NCBI GenBank assembly: GCA_013176395.1
Contig: JABMLP010000003.1
Coordinates: 868,001 to 932,000 of the forward strand
Length of the DNA: 64,000 bases
Reading direction: 5' to 3'
DNA from: Venturia oleaginea
Taxonomy: Eukaryota; Ascomycota; Dothideomycetes; Venturiales; Venturiaceae
The notes beneath the pieces were generated by a model that made no database searches, was not told the DNA's origin, and was given only the letters and a program-made list of their open reading frames with translations. Numbering within the stretch: the stretch's first letter is position 1; the number at the start of each line of letters is the position of its first letter. Below are positions 10,896 to 21,557 of this stretch, one piece after another. The position numbers and the translations under genes were made by a program.

Positions 10896-13599
10896 ATGGC
10901 TTACCCGCGACCTTCGGACGCACCCTCGATAAGGTCCCTGGAGACCCGAAGATCTACACTTACTCGTGGCCCTACCTTCAACTTGGACACCTTCGAGAGT
11001 AAAGACTTCATCGTCAAGGACTTTGTCGAGACCCTCTCAGAGAATGCCACGAGTAGACGTTCCGCCCCTGCAAGTGGCCAGCAAGCTGCTTTCGACCCCA
11101 AACCTCTCATACGAACATTCGAAGCTGCCCTTTCGAGATTAGGTTCCCTTTCCGAAGACCTGACAGAGCAAGAGACGGAGCTATCGGCCGCAGTGCGACG
11201 CGCTGAATCGCAGCACAACCAGACTGTCTCATCCTTGAGCAGGAAGCTAGAGAAGGCCACCGACCAGTTCAATCGCCTGGACAATACCCTAAATGGAGGC
11301 ATAGGCGACAGTTCGAGCACAGATGCCGGTGGAGCCGTCGCATTACAGATAGGGGAGAAGCTAGAAGAGCTGGAAAGGCAGAGGCAACGTGCAATTGATA
11401 CAAAAGACTTGATAGACTACTGGATCGAAGTCAGTGAGAAGGGCAGCCTGTCGAAATTAGAAGACAAGCGGAGGCTTGGTGGCAATAACAAAGTACAATG
11501 CGCTGCCATTGCTCGACAGCTGCTGAAAATAAGCCACAGGCTGGATCCTGAAGGCACTTCGCAGATGAATGGGAAACGTACCAACGGAGTAAACGGCGCC
11601 AGGGGCAAGGAACTTAGCAGTAATGATAATGGAATTACGAACCGTACGAGGGTGGTCATCGAGAAATTTCTGGAGAGTCTTGAAAAAGACTTACTTGATC
11701 AATTCGACGATCATTACAGGCGCCAGAATCTTAACGGCATGCGGGACTGCGCAATTGCAGTTCGCGATTTCAACGATGGATCCAGTGTCATTGGCATGTT
11801 TGTGAACCAGCATCAATTTTTCATCGACAAAAGCCAACTCGTGACCGAGGCTGTGGGCGGTGATACGGAGACGTGGGAGCGCATAGCGGATGCTGATGCT
11901 GAGCCTCCTGGAGTCGAGCCTGGCTTGCAAGCTTTGATCGATGAGATCAGGCTTGTCGTGCAAGAAGAGTGCTTCACCATCAAGAGAGCCTTTCCATTTT
12001 ATGAAGAAGTTTTGACAAGATTCCTACAACGAGTCTTCCAACAATCTGTATGGTTCCTTGTTTCTCTAGTTTCTTGAGTATGCTAATAGCCATAGATACA
12101 ACAACGCCTCGAGCTAGTCCTGGAGAAAGCGGAATCGATATCGACGCTGGCTTTCTTACGCACGGTGCAAACGTCAAGGAGTTACATCAGCAATATGGTT
12201 GAAGATCTGAAGAGTCATGGCCTTACGGAGCATCCTGAGCCTGCGACACCCCAGATTGTTTCTTTTCTAGATCAGCAAATGGAAGAGTTGTTTACCCCGT
12301 ATTTGACGGGTGTTGCATACATCGACCGCGAAAAGAAAAGTCTGGAATACTTGTATAGAGCTCTGCTACTCAAATTTATTATGTATCATGTGAGGAACCT
12401 ATATGGCCTTTTTCGTTAACAACGTGCTAACAATCAGAAAGGAACGACGGAAGAAGATGACATCAGCGTCAATGCTTGATCGTATGGCGCAGAGGACTCG
12501 TCAATTTGCAGACTCTACTCGGGAGGCGTACTTTGAAAAGCTAGATACATCTGACCTTCCTACCTCACAAAAAGCGATGCTCATTCGCCTTGCCGGTATC
12601 AAACCTGCTGACTCAAATGGCGACAAGAAGACCGAAATTGAAGTTACAGAAGACGATGGCCAACTGGACATTCTCAAAGCTAAGAAAATGCTCAGGTGGC
12701 TTGCTGAAGGCGTTGGTCGAGGGCTCGAATTGAACGGCGGTGGTACCGAGACACCAAAGGACGTACAAGCCCTGCACCAACTTCTCATAACACACATGGG
12801 GGATATCTACATAGACTCAAGTCTAGACTGGGCCATCGACATGGCTACCTCCCAGGAATCTGTCACCAAGGTCGAGCCAGATCTTTCGTTCTTGCCATCT
12901 CTGAGGACCTCGATACAGATCCTTCATTTGCTCCAAACGAGCGTAAAGACCATGCTCCTCCCGCTAGCACTCTCAAATGTCACCGTTCGTCGCGACGTCG
13001 AGAAAACGACGGTTACTACCGTGTCCAGGCTAGAAAGCAAAGTCAGCATCATCCTTCACAAAACGCTCGATGTCAGCCTCGCCTGGACAGCGAGACTGTT
13101 GGCGAATCAGAAAAAGACGGATTTCAAACCCAGAGAGGAAGAAGCCGACTCCGCCATTGCGGCTCTACAAACGCCCACGTGCCTCTCCATCTACAACTTC
13201 TTATCTAAAGTGGCATCCTTGGCAAATACAACCCTCGACGGCTCAAACCTCTCCTCCTTCCTTTCCGAACTAGCACTCGGTTTACGCTCTCTCCTCCTCG
13301 ATCATCTGAAGAAATTCCCTGTTTCTCTGCTGGGGGGTATCATTCTCTCAAAGGATGTGGCAAAGTATGAGGAATTGGTCAAAGGGTGGAAGTGTGACGG
13401 GACGGTGTGGGAGCGACAGGAGGGGATGAAGGTTGTCAAGGAGGTTGCTAACCTGTTTATTATCTCTCCGGAGGCGTTGAGGGAGAGGTTGAGGGGGAGT
13501 GGGAAGGGGAGTGATGAGGTTGCCGAGTTGAGGAAGTTTGTGGAGAGGAGGGAGGATGTGGGGAGTGTGGGTGTTCAGGCTGTGCTGAGTGGATTGTAG
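10896..13599 (+). CDS. SEC10: Exocyst complex component Sec10
   Basis: Three exons: 10896-12047, 12096-12389 and 12442-13599, joined in frame to 867 residues, close to the usual fungal length (~850). Sec10 is one of eight exocyst subunits that tether secretory vesicles to the plasma membrane at growing tips. Recognisable blocks: FNLDTFESKDFIVKDFVE near the N-terminus, a coiled-coil region with a block ending ELSAAVRRAESQHNQTV, then EKLEELERQRQRAIDTK and VQCAAIARQLLKISHRLDPE. The second intron (12390-12441) needs the AG at 12440-12441; the AG four bases upstream would lead to an early stop. The start was set at 10896 because the family begins close to FNLDTF; 10830 is an in-frame alternative. 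The last exon carries MLDRMAQR and AYFEKLDTSDLPTSQK. Confidence 0.9.
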
Positions 13600-13809
13600 A
13601 GTTGAGATGTCTCGTTGCGATACGTTAATACTTGGATACATGTTAGTTCCTGTTGGCATTAATGGGGTTTGGAACCTAGGAAATATTTTTCTCGGAATTT
13701 ACATGTCGATTCGCTCGTACATTCTGTGGATTGGCTCAACAGGATTGTCTACTTGACTGTGATACATGCACTTCCAAGAAACCTGAATCCAATTGGAGAT
13801 ATGCCAATA

Positions 13810-14853
13810 TCATTCGAACGATATGTTACTCCCCATCCGTTGTAGATTATCCAGGAAGCCCATAGTTCCCTTCTTCTCACTACTTTGGCCAGCTTTGGCA
13901 GCAGCAGAGCCACCACCACCAAACTTCCTAGGTGAAGCCGTCCTGAGCCTCGCCCCATCCTCCCTCTCCAACTCCTTCAACCTCCCATCCGCCAACGCCA
14001 CCAACCCGTCTACAAACCTAATTCTAGCCTTCTCCTCCGCCGTACCCCTCCATACCTCAGCCAACTCCCTCAACGCGCCCACTCGCGCCAATGCAGCTTC
14101 ATATCCCTCCACCCTGTTATCCGCACGCACGATCAGATCGGCGATTTCAGCACGCAGGCTTTCGGCGAACTCGCGGCCTTTTTCTTCGCGGCTGTGGCTT
14201 TCGGAGTCGGATACCGAGATGAAGGTGGACAGGCTGGAGGAGACTTCGGAAGGGGGGAGGGACCATTGCATTGCTTCGCCGAAGACTTTGATTACGCTTT
14301 CCAAGCGGGATTTTACGAGGGTTAGGGTACGAAGGTGGGTAATGTAGGGTGGTTCGTCTGGAGGTGGTGTTTTGGGGGGTCCATCCTGTGGTGCATTGTT
14401 AGTGATGGTTACAGGAAGTCTATAGCTTTGACTGCTGGTGGTCTGATATTTTGGCGCTGGTGGTCTGATATTTTGGCACTTGGCTAGGAATCTTGAGAAA
14501 GTGGAGGGATGTCAACTCACTTTGACTGTTGGTTGCCTTGTTTCGGGCACAAATAGAGCGATGTCATCTTGTAAGGCTTGGTCCAGAGCTTCAGAAAGAC
14601 CAATTGCTTCGCCTCGAAGAAGATGCACCTCATAGACCAGTCTGGCTCCACTGCGCAGTATGTCGTCGGTCAATTGTGTGAGCACGGCGGTCAATCGTGA
14701 GGTTTGAGCATTCAGCTGCGAGAGTAGATTTTGTGTCTGCGAGGAGAGTTCTGAGAGGTTTAGCTTCGGATTGAGAATTGAATTGAGATAGTCGGGCGCA
14801 TCAAATGGGCCGGGCTGTAGAAAGGGCTCCAGTATGGAGGTTTCTGAGGCCAT
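13810..14853 (-). CDS. COG7: Conserved oligomeric Golgi complex subunit 7 (Cog7-like)
   Basis: Two exons, 14853-14521 and 14385-13810, joined with GTGAGT donor and CAG acceptor to give 302 residues. The COG complex tethers retrograde vesicles at the Golgi. The N-terminal half has the fungal signature I remember for this family: FLQPGPFDAPDYLNSIL, LLSQLNAQTSRL and an LTDDI/ARLVYEVHLLRGE helix. After the junction come LRTLTLVKSRLESVIKVFGEAMQW, EEKGREFAESLR and GTAEEKARIRFVDGL. It is much shorter than animal COG7, which is normal for filamentous fungi. The C-terminal tail (about 40 residues) is Gly/Ala/Ser-rich. The gene converges on SEC10 with 210 bp between stop codons. Confidence 0.82.
14434..14477. 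repeat. Perfect 22-bp tandem duplication inside the COG7 intron
   Basis: The unit gctggtggtctgatattttg(gc) occurs twice head to tail within the 135-nt intron (14520-14386). It does not touch the splice sites. Confidence 0.95.
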
Positions 14854-15573
14854 GGTTGGGAATACATGGTGGAACTGCACGGAGTCGAGCCACAGAACAA
14901 AGACTACGGTTGGCTGAAGATATCGGTCCAGGCCATATCGATAAACTCCTGGCGATTGACGGGGACGGGCACCGAATGGCGCTACATGACTCGCGTCGGG
15001 TTGTTTCCAAGTTGGCACGACTTCAGATAATTATCTGAGCAAGTTAACAAAACAAAACAAGTAAGATACGACTGGCCGGAATTGGAGCAAACGCGAGATG
15101 CAACGTGAGCGATAGACGAGAAGAAAGTGCTGCCTTGGGAACAAAACGGGTGGTACTAGGCTGCAAACTGCCTTTTGCCCTCAGCTCTAAACCGTTACTG
15201 AGCCTCACAACCTTCCTTCTAACAACACTCGCTCGCTGAGACGTGACGACCTTCGCTCAGAGATAGGTGACTCGGCTGTGTTCGTCGTACATTCTGTCGT
15301 TGAAAGACGACTGCCCTTGCCTTTCTGCTCGCCTAATAACTGTGCAACACTCAACAACTGCGAAGTGAGCAAACACATCGTCTACACCCCGACGACCTAT
15401 AACATCACCAGCCGCCATATTCGCTTCTACCATCATCATCATCACCATCACCATCACCATCACCATCACCATCACCATCACCATCACCATCACCATCACC
15501 ATCACTCAAACAATTCGCTGCAGTATCAATAACCCCAGCTCTAGCTTCAGCTCGACCCAACAGCCTTGCAACC
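14854..15573. promoter_or_regulatory. Divergent promoter region COG7 / PARP-UBC gene
   Basis: A 720-bp spacer holding the leaders of both genes. The end near 15573 contains a CATCAC repeat and an upstream ORF (15278-15532) that terminates 42 nt before the PARP-UBC start codon in a different frame. Confidence 0.55.
15431..15505 (+). repeat. (CATCAC)n hexanucleotide microsatellite in 5' leader
   Basis: A few CAT units followed by about ten CATCAC repeats, ending 68 nt upstream of the PARP-UBC ATG. On the plus strand one frame reads poly-His inside an 84-codon upstream ORF; on the minus strand the frames read alternating Met-Val or Gly-Asp. None is likely to be a functional protein. Confidence 0.95.
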
Positions 15574-18500
15574 ATGCCTCGCAAGGCATACATCGCCGAC
15601 CTCAAGCGCCTGTCTACAGATCCCACCAGTGCCATCGACGGCATCCAAGACGTTCGCTCGGGCGATGACGACGGCGAATTTCGATTCAAGGTTACGCCAT
15701 TGGGCGCCAGTCAGCCATATGAGATTTCCGCCCTCATTCCTGGTATGTGCTCAAATACTGCTTTGGATTACTTTCCCCGTCCCCAAAAATACAGCTTGAA
15801 TGCCTATGGGCCAATTACCTTACCTTCAGAACCGCTGCTGCCAGCTTTCCCCGAGCTTCTTCTCATCGACCAATTACCAACACGTGATTGGATAGCAAGC
15901 ACGTCAAGAAAGATTTTATTGATTGTGCTGGTGGATTTCGCTGCTAATACTCTTGCTAACTTCCTCCTAGATGTATCGGATTATCCAGGTAGCCACATGT
16001 ACCATATCTTTTCCGCAGATGACAATGCTCCGCCCTCGGTCGGCGCGACTTTGAACAACTTGCCCAACACTATGGGAAAAGACCTACCATCGCTTTTGGA
16101 AATTGTATCGAGGGCGTTCTCGCCGGACTCTGACGGAGATACTCCCATGGTGGACTCCCAGTACGAAGAGGAGGAGGAGGAGGATGAAGATGACTACTCG
16201 GAGGATGAGTATGCCCATGCCGATTTCTTCGGAGGTGAACGCAGTGCTTCGAGATCCGATGCACCACATCTAATTACAGGCGCACCTGCCACTGCTTCGA
16301 ATCAACAATTTCGTAACCGCATTCGTTCCGACTTGAAGTCAGCCAAGTCAGCTGGCTTCAAGGTTGCTACACACGGCCCCTTGATGGAAGCAGGCCCGGG
16401 CTATGTTAGTATTTCGTGCCGCGTTGCCAAACTCGGAATCTCCGAAGAAGCCATGCAGGCATGGGAATTGGATTCCAATCAATATCTCATCTTGCTCATT
16501 CACTATCCCAGTGGGTACAAGACCGTCGACTTCATCACAGGCTCTGATAATTTTGCTGCTCGCCGTGGCGTCGAGCTTCGAGTTGGTCTCAGCAGCAGAT
16601 CAGTATAAGCCGACTTTACAAGAATCCATCAGTGCGTTCACGAAACTGTCCTCGGAAGAAGAATCGAGAGCAGAATTGATGCACGCCAAGGACGAAGGCA
16701 AGAAGAAAACATCCGAGCCAGAAGGTTTCCACAATGCCTTCATCTCCCGACCTCTCAACGAACTTATTAACGAACGCTTGGCTACCATCATTAAATATCG
16801 ATATATCGGCATGGGCTGGACAGGTGCAGAGGAATTTTACAACGACACCCAAGGCAAATCCTTCTCCATGTCCGGCGAAGATTCCATCGACAGCAAATAC
16901 ATGGCGCAAGAGTCGACCAGCGTCCCATCGATCGCAACCCGTGACCACCTGACCGAGTCCAAACCAGGAGAGCCACACTCATTCCCACTCCTGGCGATGC
17001 AATTCGTTCTACGGCATTTCGTGCGCTGCACAGAGTTTTGCCTTGTCTGCCATTCGAAGCTCGAGGATGACTTAGAGGCCCTCAAGCCCTACGTCTGCGA
17101 GAAGCCATTATGTTTGTACCAGTACATGTCATTGGGTTTTGGTCCAAGCATAGAGCACGAGATCATATCTCAGCCATATGTAGTTGATCTGCTCATTAGC
17201 TTCTGCTACCAGAGCGCTACTGGTGGCAAACTAACCAGCTTTCCTACTGGACTCAGTCTCAACGTGCCCCCGAGGATGGTGACCAGTGAGTACACGACGT
17301 ACCAGGCACCGCGTTACCCCCCTCCAGCTGCAGTGCTAGATACTCCAGCGGTTACTCCAGTTCCGCAGGATCGCGACACTCACAAAGCCAAATTCGATCC
17401 ATTTACGCGAGAGATCCTTTTTGAGAAGGGCATGAGCAATCCTGTTCGAGTTGGAGACTGGATTTGTTACAGCGATCCCTCCGTGTCTGGACCTGCACAA
17501 CACGCTCGCATTCTCGAGATAGCTTTGTTTCCAACCATCAGAATCTCTGAAGCCATCACGGCCACCCGCATCGACGACGACTTCCTAGCCACCGCGAATC
17601 GAAGCACCACAGGACCCATGACAAAATCTTCGCGCCTCCTTGATTTCTCCTTTCTCATCTACAATACCAACTTCGACACCCTCAATGATAATCAAAAGCG
17701 AGGCGCTATCGTTGGGCAACTGGATTTACTGCCTAGTGTGATGGAGATCAAGGACTACTTGACACGCAACCGAATGGCCACGCTAGCTAGTTGGACGGAT
17801 CGTATCTCTCCAGCCGCATCGGGTATCCTGCGTTGGATCATTGCATCCAATCGCGCCTGCATAGTACAGGTAGATGACCCGGACCAACCTAAGAAGAATC
17901 GCGATAAGCGATTGCAAGGAATGGACGGATGGATGCAATTTCGCTTTGCTATGGGAGCGCCAGACAAGGAGCGTCGCTTTATGGACTCCGTTCAGTCCAC
18001 GGCAAATCGATTAAGTCTCACCTATCCAACCCTTTTTGCATGGCACGGCAGCCCCCTGTGCAACTGGCACAGCATCATTCGTGAAGGTCTGCACTTCAAT
18101 ATGATCTCGCATGGGAGAGCATTTGGTAATGGCTGCTACCATTCGATGGACTTCACCACTAGCTATGGCTACTCGGGCTCGCACTATCGTGGAACTGGAG
18201 GTGTTCCAAATAGCTGGCCCTCAAGTTTGCTTAAAATCTCCGGTGCTATGGCCTTGAATGAGATTGTCAATGCTCCAAAGGAGTATGTGAGCATGAATCC
18301 TCATCTGGTTGTGGCACAGCTAGATTGGATCCAGACTCGGTATCTTTTTGTCCAGTGCAATGGCGACGTCAAGCCGTCTGATACAACTAGCAGCGACGTT
18401 ATGCACGTCCAAGATCCCCATATGACGCCCAACGGACAGAATGGCAAGATCCTGATTCCGGTTGGTGCGATGCCAAGGTCTCGTCGCCCTGACTTGCCAA

Positions 18501-19453
18501 CCACCACAGGACGAGCGAAGAAGAAGGTGAAGTGCCTTGGATCTGCATCACACCCAATCGATCTGGACGACGATGATGCCGCTAGTATAGTTACGGACGT
18601 TGAGGACCTCAATATATTATTTGATGAGGACGTTAGCATCATTCCTACAGCTGAGGTATTGCAGATCAAGAATGCTAACGGAAAGCATGGCGGCTTCTTT
18701 AGCGGAATCAAGTCAAAGATCTCGTCCTCCAAGTCCTCCAAAGCAGAGAAGCCATTGACAGACTTTGTGCCGGGCCAGTTGGATTACTCAACATTGCCGT
18801 TGATGGAAGAGCCATCATTTGCAAGCACTTCTGCTACGCGTCGTCTCCAGAAGGACTTCCAGACTCTGCTCAAGGTCCAAGAGTCTCAGCCTCTGCATGA
18901 ATTAGGTTGGTTCATCGACCCTGAACAGTTCAACAACGTGTACCAATGGATCATTGAGTTTCATTCTTTTGAAGACCAGCTTCCATTGGCAAAGCAAATG
19001 AAGGCCAAGGGCATTAAGAGCGTTGTTTTGGAGATGCGATTCGGAGCCGACTATCCAATGTCCCCACCCTTCGTGCGGGTCATCCGTCCACGCTTCCTGG
19101 GTTTCATGCGAGGTGGTGGTGGACATGTCACTGCTGGCGGCGCTATCTGTATGGAGGTAAGTGATCAATTCCCCGAGACTCCTAACATATACTAACATAT
19201 TCAACAGCTTCTCACCAATAGCGGATGGAGCGCCGTCTCCACCATTGAGTCTGTTCTTCTTCAAGTGCGGCTCGCCATGTCCAGCACAGATCCCCATCCA
19301 GCGAAGCTTGATGAGGGTGGCAGACGCGACTACGGCGTCGGCGAAGCCATCGATGCTTATATTCGGGCTTGTCAGACCCACGGCTGGCAAGTTCCACCTG
19401 GCTTCCGTGAGATGGCTATGGGTGGCGCACCAGCCAGCTCTGCATACCGTTGA
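15574..19453 (+). CDS. PARP catalytic domain - ubiquitin-conjugating (UBE2Q-like) fusion protein
   Basis: Exons 15574-15742, 15971-19156 and 19208-19453, about 1199 residues. The family, found in filamentous fungi, combines a PARP-type ADP-ribosyltransferase domain with a C-terminal UBC fold. Visible: an acidic stretch around residue 120; a Cys-containing conserved region (EFCLVCHSKLEDD, KPYVCEKPLCLYQYM); the PARP core around residue 745 (AWHGSPLCNWHSIIREGL, then GRAFGNGCYHSMDF); and the UBC core around residue 1100, with HVTAGGAICME at the splice junction followed by LLTNSGWS. The Cys in GGAICME is the presumed catalytic Cys. The frame changes once between RVGLSS and DQYKPTLQES, near 16591-16603, where one base must be skipped; no plausible intron fits. 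This may be a sequencing indel or a real lesion. Substrates are unknown to me. Confidence 0.88.
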
Positions 19454-20238
19454 AACTGTCTTCCTTCTGGTTGGCTTCGTCGGATGGAGGCAAGCCAAAA
19501 AACACCATTTGCTACTTCTGTCGCTCTTTCTGCTAGTTGCTGTCTCTTGATGTGGCCCAAATTATGCTGCAAGATAGACCACAAGTACACGCATAATATT
19601 TGGAGATGGTAGATTCCGACTTGACGGAGACGTTACATATGGGTGTCGGCCGGCATGGGCGATCTCGTATTTTGGAGAAGGTCCTTTTTCTTCTCGTCTT
19701 CTTTTCATACTTTGAAGCATAGCGAGCGGAGCTGGGAAAAATTGATAACCCCATTCGTATTCTCCAGAAAATGTCTTTAGAATAACGAGGTCATGATGGG
19801 GGTAGGGTAACCAATGGGTTCATAGACTGGCCGGCGAGTCGTCTTTACAAGAAAATGAGACGCTCTTTTAATCACCTTTTGAGTCAATGCGAACGTTTGC
19901 GTGTGCATATGTTGGACTCCTCTACTCACTTGCTCTTAAGTTTCGTTTACTTTACTTCAACTATATCCCCCGGAGAAAACAGATAACGGCTGTTTTGCTG
20001 TTGCAGTCACGGCCATAATCACGGTGCGTAGTAGAGGATCTCATGTATTGCCAATCACAAAAGAGGTATATAATTGCATTGTCATAAGAAATTTCGTCAG
20101 GACCGAATGACCTTTGGGATATCAACAAAGCAGAAAGAAACACGAAAGAAAATCGCCCTTTTGAAATCAGAGCAGTTTTTATGCTTTATCCGCCCAGCAG
20201 CTTCCTGCCATCATACAGTAATGTTGTTCCGACCTGAA
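19454..20238. other. Intergenic, 3' UTR region
   Basis: Downstream of the PARP-UBC stop. T-rich and AT-rich short frames only; nothing recognisable on either strand. Confidence 0.6.
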
Positions 20239-20608
20239 TCATAGACTATCGTCCTCGCCAGCCTCGCGCAGATGCCTCACGATAGCTCTTTCGGTGTTGA
20301 GCCCAGCCTCTAGCGTGTGAATTCGATGTTGAAATTCTGCAACTTTCGCTTCTCGTGCTGTCAAGGCCAATCTGGAGATCTCGCGCCTACATTCTGTCAG
20401 CTTAGATGCTTGAAAGCACGTAGGAGCCTCCGCCTTGTCCTCGTCCTCCTCGGTCCCGAAATGGTGGCATGGTGCTTGGTAGTGGGTAAATTAGCTATGT
20501 TTGGGATTGGCTCTTGGAGGGAACTCCAACAAGTTTTGTAATTGTGTCCATGGTTGTTCGAGTGTTATGCCTTGTCGCGAGATGGCTGGATGTGATAATG
20601 CGGGGGGG
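20239..20608 (-). pseudogene. Coiled-coil reading frame interrupted by one in-frame TAA
   Basis: On the minus strand a frame runs from a good acceptor (gctaatc branch, then CCAG, exon from 20608) to a TGA at 20239-20241. It reads PWTQLQNLLEFPPRANPKHS, then TAA at 20493-20491, then continues in the same frame as HYQAPCHHFGTEEDEDKAEA and a highly charged helical segment with heptad character (KLTECRREISRLAL, EFQHRIHTLEAGLNTERAIV) to the end. The single stop would be explained by one CAA-to-TAA change. No upstream exon or start codon could be identified, and I do not recognise the family. It could be a decayed gene, or the C-terminal exon of a gene carrying a recent nonsense mutation. Confidence 0.4.
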
Positions 20609-21557
20609 CTGGAGACGATTAGCGCCGCACCCGAGCAAGAAAGAAATAATCATTCTACATTGGGAAAGTATATTGAGCTCGGCGGGTATAGAACACAACA
20701 GACAGACTTTCTGGTTAGATGGCGTATGAAATCTGTTTGTCCTCCAGTCAACGGTCTTGGATGAGAAGCGGAAGTGGGAGTGGAGTCGGTTCCGATCTAA
20801 CTCTCAGCCTTGCGTACCAAGGATTCTATGCAACGGGACTAGTACTCTGATTCTTACCATAACAGAATCTCAGAGCGTCACGTGCCTAAGTCTTTCTTTG
20901 CAACTGCGATGGAGACTGCGAAGTCCATGGCAGGATAATATGGGAAAGTGTCAGCAGGCAATCGCCATACTTGGACACGAGTTTGTCTATATGCTGTTTG
21001 AGACGCACATGTGAAGCAAAATCTCGTTGTTTCGGCCCGATCACCCGCAACGGTAACAATCAGGACTGCTTCCCGCCCTCATCGAGGACGAGGACGCGGT
21101 TATTGTAAAACGGATTATTGACGAGAAGCTGCCTCGGACCTCGCGATATCTGTTGCTCTAGGCGATATAGGTAGGATATTTTCTTTGTCCCGAATCTCCC
21201 GGCTAGACTGTCACCGCTCCGGGCCTTTCCTCACTTGCGAAAGGACGAAAAGGGACTGGATCCCTCGGTACCTTCCTTATCTATATCAACAGCACCCCGG
21301 GCCATGTCTCGCTCCTGGCGTCCGAGAATCGGTCTATAGAACACCTCTGTGGGTCCAACCTCTGCCGATTCGAAAGAATTATGGACCGCGCAATGTTTCG
21401 ACGTTTCAAAGCTCGGTATCGACTTTGAAATGCTGATACCCGAGGCCATGAGAACTTCGCTAGTGGCAACGGCCTTTAATGTCATCATCAAGACCGCCCT
21501 CGCGCCTATGTCCTTCACGGCTTCTCCTCTCCTCTATCCTTCATACAACATATCAAA
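20609..21557. other. Upstream region of acyl-CoA oxidase gene
   Basis: Short overlapping frames only. The last 100 bp before 21558 is pyrimidine-rich (cttctcctctcctctatcc), as is common in fungal 5' leaders. The upstream part would have to hold missing exons of the broken coiled-coil frame, but none was found. Confidence 0.5.

Noticed and set aside
12390..12437. SEC10 intron 2 using the first AG (acceptor at 12437)
   Set aside because: It would lead into a stop after 13 codons; the AG at 12440-12441 keeps the frame into ERRKKMTSAS.
15278..15689. Poly-His plus-strand frame and Met-Val / Gly-Asp repeat minus-strand frames
   Set aside because: They are translations of one CATCAC microsatellite; no frame has non-repeat protein features.
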